Origin: SZUA-38 sp965212525
GTDB taxonomy: Bacteria; Pseudomonadota; Gammaproteobacteria; Xanthomonadales; SZUA-38
Assembly: GCA_965212525.1 (NCBI GenBank)
Contig: CBDBVC010000058.1
Location: 1-64,000, forward strand
Direction: 5' to 3'
DNA: 64,000 nt
The notes beneath the pieces are model-generated. The model worked only from the letters and a program-made list of their open reading frames with translations. It was not told the DNA's origin and ran no database searches. The translations under genes and the position numbers were made by a program. Below, piece after piece: positions 26,517 to 34,478 of this stretch (the first letter of the stretch is position 1; every line of letters begins with the position of its first letter).

Positions 26517-27334
26517 GTGCCGCGAAAACCTTCATCCATGAATTCTTCATCTTTGGACTGAAACAGGCACGTGCCTGTATTTTCGGTGGCTTCCTGCTGC
26601 TGGTCATGGTTGTCACCCATCTGTGGTATCCCATCGAGGGGCTGCACCGATATGATTTCATCTTCCTGGCTGCCATTGTCTTCCAGCTGTGCCTGCTGAT
26701 CTTCAGACTCGAGACCTGGCGTGAGGCCGTTGTCATCATCGTATTCCACATCGTCGCCACGGTGATGGAGCTGTTCAAGACCTCGGATGCCATCGGTTCC
26801 TGGTCCTATCCGGAAGACTTCTTCTTTGGTATCGGCAACGTGCCCCTCTTTACAGGGTTCATGTACAGCGCTGTTGGCAGTTACCTGGTGCGTGTGTGGC
26901 GATTGTTCGAGTTTCGCTACAACCATTACCCGAGACGCCGCTGGACCGTTCTGCTGGTCAGTGCGATTTACATCAATTTCTTCACGCACCACTACATTAT
27001 GGATTTCAGGTGGCTGCTGCTCGCATGGACGGTAGTGCTGTTTTTCAGGACGACGATCCATTTCAGGGTGATCGAGGTTCACCGGCACATGCCATTGCTG
27101 ATTGGCTGGTTCCTGGTCGCACTGTTCATCTGGTTTGCCGAGAATATCGCCACCTTTGCCAACGTCTGGATGTATCCCAGTCAGGTCAATGGCTGGCAGA
27201 TGGTATCACTGAACAAGCTGACCTCCTGGTACCTGCTGATGTTGCTCAGCTTTGTGCTGGTCACGCTGATCAATGAAATTCACGGCCACAAGCGGGATCA
27301 ATCCGGCAATGACAGTGTCAAGCTGTCGTCCTGA
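26517..27334 (+). CDS. DUF817 membrane protein with a one-base shift near its start
   Basis: About 272 residues if one A is added to the AAAA run at 26525-26528. The GTG at 26517 has AGGAG five bases upstream and begins the family N-terminus (FIHEFFIFGLKQARACIFGGFL); the open frame resumes past the shift and continues to 27334. The C-terminal membrane block has DUF817 motifs (MELFKTSDAIGSWSYPED, VPLFTGFMYSAVGSYLVR, HRHMPLLIGWFLVALFIWFAENIATF, LTSWYLLMLLSFVLVTLINEIHGHK). Without the repair the only in-frame start is ATG 26606, which would lose the first helix. Function of DUF817 is unknown. Confidence 0.82.
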
Positions 27335-27371
27335 TTGATACACTGGCTGCCTTTGATCACGACTAGTCCGC

Positions 27372-28163
27372 ATGAGCATAGATCACGACGCACTCGCCGA
27401 CCGCAATTACCGCTCCTACGTTGGCCCGGAACATCAATATGACCTGATGGGTGCCTCCCAGTTTCGACTCTTGTGTGCCCTTGGCTTGCGATCATCCAGT
27501 CGTGTGCTGGATCTGGGTTGCGGCTCGCTGCGGGCCGGACGGTTACTGATACCCTGGCTGGACAGCGGTTGCTATTACGGCATAGATCCAAATCAGTGGC
27601 TGATCGATGAGGCCATCGAGAAGGAAACAGGGCGGGATATGATCGCGATCAAGCAGCCCGAGTTCGACAACAACGACGCCTTCGATGCCACGGTATTCGA
27701 TACCGACTTCGACTACATCCTGGCGCAGTCGATCTTTTCGCACACCGGTCGGGATCTGCTTGAACGTGCGCTCTCTTCCTGCAGCCAGGCCTTGAGTGAA
27801 TCCGGACTGCTGGTGGCGACGTTCCTCAATGGCATCGACATGGATCACTGTGGCTGGGTTTATCCCAAATGCACCACCTATGAGCCCAAGACCATCCGCA
27901 ATATGGCTAGTGAAGTCGGTCTCGCGGCGATGGCCATCCCCTGGTTTCACCCGCGTCAGACCTGGTGGCTGATGGCCCGTGATGCCTCACAGCTGCCCGA
28001 TGATGTGGCAATAGAAACCCTCCATGGCGCCGTGCTGCGTGAACCCGCCATGGCTGCCAGTCTGGGCGGCGTGACAGCGGTTAAAAAGAAGCTGTCACGC
28101 TGGTACAAGTACCGCATACTGGCCCGGTTTCGCAAATCCGGCTCGTCGGGCTCAGGCGTCTGA
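27372..28163 (+). CDS. Class I SAM-dependent methyltransferase
   Basis: 263 residues with the SAM loop as VLDLGCGSLRAGRLLIPWL near residue 46, followed by the acidic motif YYGIDPNQW and an IFSHTGRDLLERALSSCSQAL post-I helix. The 27-residue N-terminus carries a YVGPEHQYDLMGASQF stretch seen in sugar- or glycan-modifying methyltransferases of this type. The substrate is unknown; the C-terminus is basic. Stand-alone gene. Confidence 0.82.
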   Translation: MSIDHDALADRNYRSYVGPEHQYDLMGASQFRLLCALGLRSSSRVLDLGCGSLRAGRLLIPWLDSGCYYGIDPNQWLIDEAIEKETGRDMIAIKQPEFDNNDAFDATVFDTDFDYILAQSIFSHTGRDLLERALSSCSQALSESGLLVATFLNGIDMDHCGWVYPKCTTYEPKTIRNMASEVGLAAMAIPWFHPRQTWWLMARDASQLPDDVAIETLHGAVLREPAMAASLGGVTAVKKKLSRWYKYRILARFRKSGSSGSGV

Positions 28164-28236
28164 TTTCATCAGGTGCGCATCTGACACCTTAATTCGGTGA
28201 TAATGATGTCGTACACACCCTTGAGGAGAGCATGCC

Positions 28237-28491
28237 GTGTCTGGCATCAGTTTTTCAGCCGATGAGAAAACCATTCTCATCGACAGCCTGAGGCAGTATT
28301 TTTCATCAGAGCTGGATCAGGATCTGGGCCAGTTCGATGCCGAATTCCTGCTTGATTTCATTTCCAGCAAGATGGGTCCCTATTACTACAATCGGGGTCT
28401 GTACGATGCCCGGGCCGTGCTGGCACGGCAACTGGACACGATTGACGATGCCATCTACGAGATAGAACAGCCCACCGAACTGGAACGCTGA
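28237..28491 (+). CDS. DUF2164 family small protein
   Basis: 84 residues from GTG 28237 with GAGGAG eight bases upstream; the nearby ATG at 28232 is out of frame. It matches DUF2164 closely (EFLLDFISSKMGPYYYNRGLYDARAVLARQLDTIDDAIYEIE). Cytosolic, single helical domain, function unknown. Confidence 0.88.
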   Translation: MSGISFSADEKTILIDSLRQYFSSELDQDLGQFDAEFLLDFISSKMGPYYYNRGLYDARAVLARQLDTIDDAIYEIEQPTELER

Positions 28492-28584
28492 ACCCGCTTT
28501 TCTCCAGCGGTCACCTGGCTGGTACTTCTGGCTCATGATTGTCCGTGATGTATTTGCTAGATTAATGACTAGTCAAGTAAATAT

Positions 28585-28606
28585 GTTTCAGGTGTGACCC
28601 TGAAAC
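28585..28606. promoter_or_regulatory. Inverted repeat upstream of the TerB-like gene
   Basis: GTTTCAGG and CCTGAAAC, perfect eight-base arms around TGTGAC, ending 21 bases before the ATG at 28628. It could be an operator or a hairpin in the 5' leader near the ribosome-binding site (AAGGGAG). No T tract follows, so it is not a typical terminator. Confidence 0.45.
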
Positions 28607-28627
28607 CATTCAGACAAGGGAGAGTAC

Positions 28628-28870
28628 ATGAATAGCGAAAGCCGCGATTATCTTGAAATGAGTTTCAAGGCCATCAATTGCTTTGCCGATGACGGCAGGC
28701 TGGATGTCAGTGAACTGAATAAACTGCTGGACATCGCCCTGCGAGATGGTGTCGTTGATGAGAATGAAAAGCGCGTTCTGAACAACATCTTCGATCGCCT
28801 CAGCGATGCTGAACTGACCCGAAAGATGAAGCGCAGTATCGAGGAAATCAGAACCCGACACGAACTTTGA
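28628..28870 (+). CDS. Small TerB-like helical protein
   Basis: 80 residues, all helical and acidic, with a LNKLLDIALRDGVVDENEKRVLNNIFDRL core reminiscent of the DGxxDxxE turn in TerB-type helical domains. ATG 28628 follows AAGGGAG. Cytosolic; function undetermined. An eight-base inverted repeat lies just before it. Confidence 0.65.
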   Translation: MNSESRDYLEMSFKAINCFADDGRLDVSELNKLLDIALRDGVVDENEKRVLNNIFDRLSDAELTRKMKRSIEEIRTRHEL

Positions 28871-28960
28871 CTAACCCCACCTGCCAGGCCCTGTAGCAAG
28901 GGCGAGAACAGGCTGCCAGAGACGGTTCAGGCAGATCAACCGCTTCCCGGGCTGTCAGAT

Positions 28961-29338
28961 TTGCTGTCCCCGAGGAGACTGTTATCACTACTGCTCAGGC
29001 TCCCCGTGACCGTTTTGCACTCGATGCGATCCATCCAGGCCGACAAGCACAGCGTGACAGAACGACTGGCTGCAAGGCTGGTGCAAGGCGATCTGCACGC
29101 CACCCTGTTCAGTCATGAACAGGGGTGTACCAGCCGCTACATTGCCTGGCTTGGCAAGACGGTCAATGGCTACAGGATTGTGATTCAGGTTGAACGTGAA
29201 GGCATTGAACAAGTGATTCTGGATTGTGAAAAGCCAGGTCTGAGATCAGTAAACAGACTGTTGCAGGCTGAGAGCTGTTTCCGCTTGTCCGACTTTGTCA
29301 CTGCAGCCGTTGACCCGTCGGATGAGCCGGGAAATTGA
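28961..29338 (+). CDS. Hypothetical protein with uncertain start
   Basis: Open frame of 125 codons beginning TTG 28961; an internal ATG at 29024 would give 104 residues. The central part is a plausible small alpha/beta domain (LHATLFSHEQGCTSRYIAWLGKTVNGYRIVIQVEREGIEQVILDC). No start has a good ribosome-binding site except GAGGAG at 28972, which lacks an ATG/GTG/TTG at the right distance. It overlaps the upstream extension of the next gene. Not recognised. Confidence 0.4.
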   Translation: MLSPRRLLSLLLRLPVTVLHSMRSIQADKHSVTERLAARLVQGDLHATLFSHEQGCTSRYIAWLGKTVNGYRIVIQVEREGIEQVILDCEKPGLRSVNRLLQAESCFRLSDFVTAAVDPSDEPGN

Positions 29339-29393
29339 TCAGTCAATCGACTATCATGCCAGTGTCACCATACGGGTCTCCCTGGGTTGGAAC

Positions 29394-30353
29394 ATGGAAA
29401 TCAAGCCGTTTGAAAAACTGCTGAACCGGACGCTGAATGTCGACAAGGTGGAGCAACGGTTTTCCACACAGTTGAAAATGCTGGTAAGCATTGTCGATTA
29501 TGGCAGCAGCCTTATTGCCGGCACATTCCATTCCTCGCCGCGAAAGATCGAGGACATCATTGTCATCACGGTGCTGCTGAAACAGGTCGTGTCACTGCTG
29601 GACAGTATCGAGGTGCTGTCCAGGCAGGCCTGTTCGCAGGGGCTGGTACTGCAGGGCCGTGCGCTGCTGGAGGCATCGTTCTTCATCGATTTCATGCTGA
29701 TCCGCGATACCCGGATGCGGGCCAAGCACTATTATGTGTCCAACATACGGCATGAACGGATCTGGTGTGAACGCATGATTGCCGGCACGCAGGAAAAGGC
29801 CCACTTCGACAATAACATCGGTGGTTTCTCACCGGCCATGGATAGAACCCGGGAACAGTACGAGGCCTTCTCCGAACAGCGGGTGACCGAGATCAATGCA
29901 CTGCTGGATACACCCGAGTACCGTTCTGTGAACGACGCATTCGCTGAAACACGTGGCAAGCGCAAATACGAACCCGCCTGGCACCTGCCACTGGGGTTTC
30001 GCAGTATCAAGCAGATCGCGGTGGAGGCGCAGCGCCTGCCCGAGTACGAGATGTTCTACTCGATGACCTCCGAGGCGGTGCATTCATCCCGTATCCGCGA
30101 TCATGTCAGCATCGGCCCCGATCAGATCAGCCTGACACCGATCCGGCATATTGATGGTCTGCCCTCACATCTGACTTTCATCATTGCGGCCGTGTTTCAC
30201 AGCTATCGCCGCATCATCGAACACTACCGGCCCGGTCAGTTGCACGAGTATACCGAGAAGTACAACAGTTACTGGCGCGATGCCTTCCTGGGCATGCCCG
30301 AAAACCGCATGCGTTCTGTCGATGATGACCTGACAATTGATCTGAAAAAATAG
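29394..30353 (+). CDS. DUF5677-like protein
   Basis: 319 residues from ATG 29394; longer frames starting at 29322 (ATG) or 29295 (TTG) are possible. Core all-helical domain with QGRALLEASFFIDFMLIRDTRMRAKHYYVSNIR, resembling DUF5677, whose R...E signature is present. Second half ends with QIAVEAQRLPEYEMFYSMTSEAVHSS and a paired-helix tail. Cytosolic; role unknown. It overlaps the previous short ORF, which may argue that the latter is not translated. Confidence 0.65.
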   Translation: MEIKPFEKLLNRTLNVDKVEQRFSTQLKMLVSIVDYGSSLIAGTFHSSPRKIEDIIVITVLLKQVVSLLDSIEVLSRQACSQGLVLQGRALLEASFFIDFMLIRDTRMRAKHYYVSNIRHERIWCERMIAGTQEKAHFDNNIGGFSPAMDRTREQYEAFSEQRVTEINALLDTPEYRSVNDAFAETRGKRKYEPAWHLPLGFRSIKQIAVEAQRLPEYEMFYSMTSEAVHSSRIRDHVSIGPDQISLTPIRHIDGLPSHLTFIIAAVFHSYRRIIEHYRPGQLHEYTEKYNSYWRDAFLGMPENRMRSVDDDLTIDLKK

Positions 30354-30355
30354 AA

Positions 30356-30384
30356 AACCGGCATCGCAGGATGCGATACCGGTT
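30356..30384 (-). terminator. Intrinsic terminator-like hairpin
   Basis: AACCGG-C-ATCGCA paired with TGCGAT-A-CCGGTT, with one C/A mismatch and a GGA loop. On the reverse strand it is followed by TTTTCTATTTTTT, fitting a terminator for the gene at 30416-30691. On the forward strand A-rich sequence precedes it, so it may also serve the gene ending at 30353. Confidence 0.7.
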
Positions 30385-30415
30385 CCGGCTTCTCAATGGA
30401 CAGTGAGAAAAGGGG

Positions 30416-30691
30416 CTAGCTCAGTGCCTTGTCGACCTCGGCAATGAACCGTGCATAGAGTTCGCACTTTTCAGACTCCGGTGTCTCCTCACCGGACTGT
30501 GCCTGCTTGATGGTTTCTTCCTGCAGCTTGCCGGAGATTTCGCCGGCCCTGGTCGGGTTGACCTCTGCCAGTTGCTCCAGTTTGCTGTTCAGTTCAATGG
30601 CCTTGTCCTGTATTTCCTGCGTGGTGCATGCCAGCGCAGTGGTTCCGATAACAGACAGACCCGCGATGCTCATCCAGATCAGCTTCTTCAT
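30416..30691 (-). CDS. Small exported helical protein
   Basis: 91 residues with a signal peptide (LIWMSIAGLSVIGTTALA) and a mature acidic helical chain beginning CTTQEIQDKAIELNSKLEQLAEVNPTRAGEI. Two cysteines (CTTQ and KCELYARF) could form a disulfide joining the ends. Abundant in glutamate/lysine; not recognised. A strong terminator follows, and a 11-base inverted repeat lies about 330 bases upstream. Confidence 0.7.
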   Translation of the reverse strand: MKKLIWMSIAGLSVIGTTALACTTQEIQDKAIELNSKLEQLAEVNPTRAGEISGKLQEETIKQAQSGEETPESEKCELYARFIAEVDKALS

Positions 30692-31134
30692 TGCTGTACT
30701 CCTGTCTAATTGTGTGATGACCCGACCTTACGGTCAGTCAACCGGTATCACGCTCCGGGGGGGCATAGGGAGTAGTCTTGTGTCGCACGTACAAGCCAAC
30801 ACCAACGCGTGATGCCCGGTTGTGACCGTCTGGTCGGGTCAGGCGATACTGTAGCGATCCAGATGTTGCGGGGTGTTAACAAAGGGTGATCAGAGCCTGT
30901 ACCAGCGAAGCAGATTCAGGCACGGATATTGCCGTGAAGAGCGTCAAGTTTTCATTAAATCGATCGGTTCGTGGCGTGTTGATCAAAGCAATGGTCAGCA
31001 GTCACAAGCCAGTGACAGGCATTAACAACGATCTGCAATTTTTGTTAATGCCGTATCATGGGCCAGCGGCAACCGTGTGTCGAAAAGACGACCACGGTCA
31101 CATTTTTGACAGATATGTGAAGACCTGGCAGTGC
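30692..31134. other. 443-base intergenic region
   Basis: Between the start of 30416-30691 and the 3' end of the metalloprotease, both on the reverse strand. No convincing reading frame is visible on either strand. The main structure is the perfect inverted repeat at 31018-31052. The stretch 30700-30800 is GC-rich and includes a G7 run. Confidence 0.5.
31018..31052. repeat. Perfect 11-base inverted repeat
   Basis: GGCATTAACAA and TTGTTAATGCC with 13 bases between. AT-rich arms of this length with no T run on either strand look more like a protein-binding dyad or attenuator than a rho-independent terminator. It lies in the promoter-side space of 30416-30691 and 83 bases beyond the metalloprotease stop. 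Confidence 0.6.
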
Positions 31135-34100
31135 TTACCTCGGCCTTTCGGGTTGCTCTGAAAACAGGATCAGATCGGTGTTGTCGAGCTGCCAGCCACC
31201 GGTCAGCGGTGACGGGTAGGTGACATCGCTCGACCAGCTACCGCTGCCGGGAACCGTGATATCCATGGTGCCGGCGTTGATGCGACTGAAACTGGACTGG
31301 CCTGAACAGGTTGGACACAGCGTATCGCTGAACAGGGCAAACATGTCGAAGTTGAGCGGTGAGGCACCATTAACCGGATCGGAAATGACCCAGCGTGGCA
31401 TGCCCTGATCGTCATAGATAAAGGCAATGGCCACGGTGGACTGGCCCTGGGTTGCCAGACTGATACCCCAGCCGGGGCCATCAGGCCGGCCCCACAGGCC
31501 GGTGTAGTCATTGCTGGCCGGTTCGACGCTGAATTCCAGCCACTGCAGTGGTTCGCCACCGGATTCCTGGCCAATGGTCCAGCTCAGCTGGGCCTGTCGT
31601 TCCGATGCAAAGTCCAGGCGTACGGTACCGATCTCGTTCAGCACGGCACCGTCGTCACCCAGCGTGATGATGTTGAGCGTGCCGCTGTAGGTAAAGCCGT
31701 CGAGGGCGCCCTGACTGTAGTACCACAAGGGGTTACCTTCCTCGTCATAGGCATACCAGATGGCGGTCAGGATATTACCGAACACTTCAATGTCGAAGCC
31801 TCGACCATTGCTCAGCGGGTTGAACCAGAGGCCGCCGTTGGGGCGGATGACACGTGTCGGGTCGTCACCGTATCGGTCGATCAGCTGTGGAACCAGGGTC
31901 ATCGCCTGCGGATTGCTCAGGCCACCCTGGCCTGTGCTCACCAGCTCGCCGAGGAAGTTGCCACTGCTGCCATCGAAGCGAAGAATGGCGTTCTGGTCTG
32001 CTGCCGCCACCAGCAGGTCGCCTTCGGCATTGACCACGATGCCCGCCGGGCTGCTGTAGCCGGCGGCACCAATATCGGCAAAATCACTGAGGAAGGCGCC
32101 ATTGGCAGGATTGACCTGCACCACGGTGTTGCGACCGGCGTCGGTGATGAACAGCCGGTTGTCCGGGGTCAGTGCCATGCGCTGCGGTGATTGCATCCAG
32201 CTGGTGCCGGGGCCGCTGAGTATGCTCAAGGTCGATTCAGCTGGATTGCCGCGATAGAGTGATCGAGTCGAGCGACCCAGTGCGAGCACACTGTTGCCAT
32301 CCATGATCAGGTCCTTGAAAGCCTCCTGCTGTGGTGAGCCCCAGCCGACTGTGAGGGTGCGGGTGGCCTGCTCTCCGAATACATCGACCACAAAACTCTG
32401 GGTCATGGAAACGGTGTGAATCGTTGCGGGTGCTCCAGATTGCAGAGCCTTGGGAACAACACCCAGGCCGGTCGGGAATCCTGTCCCCAGCGCAGCAACG
32501 CTGTTGGTGGTATCAAATGCTGACACGAACGTGCCCAGTGGTTCACGATTCAGCAGGTTCAATCGCTTGGTCGAACTGTCGCTGAAGTAGATCAGACTGT
32601 GGTCACTGTCACGATAGGCCAGATCTGACTGAAAGGTGAGCAGGCCATCGCTCGGTAACAATTCAACGCCTCTGGATTCACCCGTGACGGCATCAAATCG
32701 CAGGATTCGGTTGTTGCCGACACTGATCACCAGCAAATCATCCGCTATGGTGCTCAACTCATCGAAGCCATCGTTGTCATCATCTGGGTCGTCACTGTTA
32801 CCGACACCATCGTTATCGATATCTGCGAACTCGGCCCGGTTATTGGGAAAGGCGTCGCTGTTGTCGCCGACACCGTCTTCGTCGCTGTCAGTGGTTTCAT
32901 TCGGATCCAGTGGGAAGGCGTCGTTGAAATCCAGGCGTCCGTCATTGTCATCATCCGAATCGGCGGCAAGATCGCCCAGTCCGTCGCCATCGGTGTCGAC
33001 AGATTCCACGGCATTGCTGGGAAAGGCATCGCTGTTGTCACCCGTGCCGTCAAGATCCGCATCGGCCTGTTCGCTGGCATCGAAGGGGAAATGATCATCC
33101 CAGTCGATGACACCGTCGCCATCACTGTCCAGTGTCGATCGATCCATCTCCTCGGGCAGGGGCACGCTGGAACTGGCATTGCGGTAGCCGGCTACCAGTG
33201 GTGCAATGTCCCGGATCACGGATGCGTTGTCGGCAAGATCAGCCGGATTATCCGAGCCACAGGGCTGGCCACCACAGGGCACATCTGGATTGGAGAACAT
33301 GTGCAGACCGCGGAACCGGTCAGCTCGTCCGGTGCCGAATGACCCCATCACGGTGGTGTACTGACCTGAATTGATGAATGCCGAGCCACGCGGGTCAAAG
33401 AAGGCACCGCCGGCACCGACCTGGTGGCCGGCACCAAGGTTGTGACCGATCTCGTGCACCAGCACATCGTCGGCGCAGACGGACCAGCTGTCCATGGCAT
33501 CTGACACCAGATTGACGCCGATGCTCGGGTCACCGGTCGGGAAAAAGGCAACGCCGCAATTACCGCGCAGCTCTATATCGTGTGGCCGGACCATGATCAC
33601 CAGATCGGCACCGGTCTGGTTGCGCTTGAAATTGAGAGTTCCGAGTCCGGCAGCTGGCGTGCCCGTGCCGGCGAGGGCATTGGCGATATCGTCGCGCGCC
33701 TCGACATTGCCATTGTCGTTGGAATAATCCACCAGCTCGGTGCCCACCAGACGTGTCGCGACCGAGGTAACCGAATTGGCCAGGGTTTCGTTGGCGATAG
33801 TCATGAAATGATTGATGCGCGTCTCTGCCAGGTTGCCCGGGTAGCGATCGGCAAAGGCCTGGTTGTAGATCACCAGCACATCAATGACCTCGTCCAGCGC
33901 CTTGGTTCCGCTTTGGGGGGTGATGTTCATAGGCGTTGCACGCGAATGATCATGGTCGAGGCCACAACTGTTGAACACCAGCCCCTGCTGCGGGAGGGTC
34001 ACGGCCCAGCTGCCGTTGCCCTCGGTGGTCAGTACGATATGCTCGCCATTTTCGTACAGGGTGCCGAACAGGCTGTTCTCGCCCAGGGTGGCCACCAGTG

Positions 34101-34389
34101 TTGACTGGCTGGCCGGGTCGGTGGCATGAATCGACACATCACCATTGGCATGTATTGTCTGTCGTGTCACACGAAACTGGCTGGCTGACTTTTTCTGATC
34201 CCCTGTATTTCGTACGAGGCTGAAGTTGGCACCGGGTCGAAGTCCTGTCTTCTGAACAGCGGCCAGATTGATTCTGGCATAGGCATCATCGGCCAGGCCC
34301 TGATAACCGCCCGGTCCGATCGCCAGTGCCTGGACAGACAGACTGAGAAGAAAACATCCGAAGTAAATCAGTGAACGTACTTGTCTCAT
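31135..34389 (-). CDS. Exported metalloprotease with calcium-binding repeats and two C-terminal GLW modules
   Basis: 1084 residues from ATG 34389 with a signal peptide (LIYFGCFLLSLSVQALA). Residues about 180-400 form a reprolysin-like catalytic domain: HEIGHNLGAGH zinc motif, upstream NETLANSVTSVATRLVG, and the Met-turn candidate YTTVMGSFG. Then come thrombospondin type-3-like calcium repeats (DSDGDGVIDWDDHFP, DTDGDGLGDL, DSDEDGVGDNSDAFP, DIDNDGVGN). An NHL-like propeller follows (GNNRILRFDAVTGES, PDNRLFITDAGRNTVVQVNPANGAFLSDF). The C-terminus has two copies of a GLW-type module (GGLWFNPLSNGRGFDIEV; TGLWGRPDGPGWGISLAT). Probably degrades extracellular protein. Confidence 0.85.
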   Translation of the reverse strand: MRQVRSLIYFGCFLLSLSVQALAIGPGGYQGLADDAYARINLAAVQKTGLRPGANFSLVRNTGDQKKSASQFRVTRQTIHANGDVSIHATDPASQSTLVATLGENSLFGTLYENGEHIVLTTEGNGSWAVTLPQQGLVFNSCGLDHDHSRATPMNITPQSGTKALDEVIDVLVIYNQAFADRYPGNLAETRINHFMTIANETLANSVTSVATRLVGTELVDYSNDNGNVEARDDIANALAGTGTPAAGLGTLNFKRNQTGADLVIMVRPHDIELRGNCGVAFFPTGDPSIGVNLVSDAMDSWSVCADDVLVHEIGHNLGAGHQVGAGGAFFDPRGSAFINSGQYTTVMGSFGTGRADRFRGLHMFSNPDVPCGGQPCGSDNPADLADNASVIRDIAPLVAGYRNASSSVPLPEEMDRSTLDSDGDGVIDWDDHFPFDASEQADADLDGTGDNSDAFPSNAVESVDTDGDGLGDLAADSDDDNDGRLDFNDAFPLDPNETTDSDEDGVGDNSDAFPNNRAEFADIDNDGVGNSDDPDDDNDGFDELSTIADDLLVISVGNNRILRFDAVTGESRGVELLPSDGLLTFQSDLAYRDSDHSLIYFSDSSTKRLNLLNREPLGTFVSAFDTTNSVAALGTGFPTGLGVVPKALQSGAPATIHTVSMTQSFVVDVFGEQATRTLTVGWGSPQQEAFKDLIMDGNSVLALGRSTRSLYRGNPAESTLSILSGPGTSWMQSPQRMALTPDNRLFITDAGRNTVVQVNPANGAFLSDFADIGAAGYSSPAGIVVNAEGDLLVAAADQNAILRFDGSSGNFLGELVSTGQGGLSNPQAMTLVPQLIDRYGDDPTRVIRPNGGLWFNPLSNGRGFDIEVFGNILTAIWYAYDEEGNPLWYYSQGALDGFTYSGTLNIITLGDDGAVLNEIGTVRLDFASERQAQLSWTIGQESGGEPLQWLEFSVEPASNDYTGLWGRPDGPGWGISLATQGQSTVAIAFIYDDQGMPRWVISDPVNGASPLNFDMFALFSDTLCPTCSGQSSFSRINAGTMDITVPGSGSWSSDVTYPSPLTGGWQLDNTDLILFSEQPERPR

Positions 34390-34478
34390 CAACGTGGTTC
34401 CATCAGGGCAGAATGCCTGAGTATACCCAAACAACGAAAGCTTGCGTAGTTAATCTGGTCAGCGCATCTGGCAGGGCT

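Noticed and set aside
30886..31161. 91-codon forward frame in the gap before the metalloprotease
   Set aside because: It has no ribosome-binding site and overlaps the inverted repeat and the 3' end of the metalloprotease; no domain.
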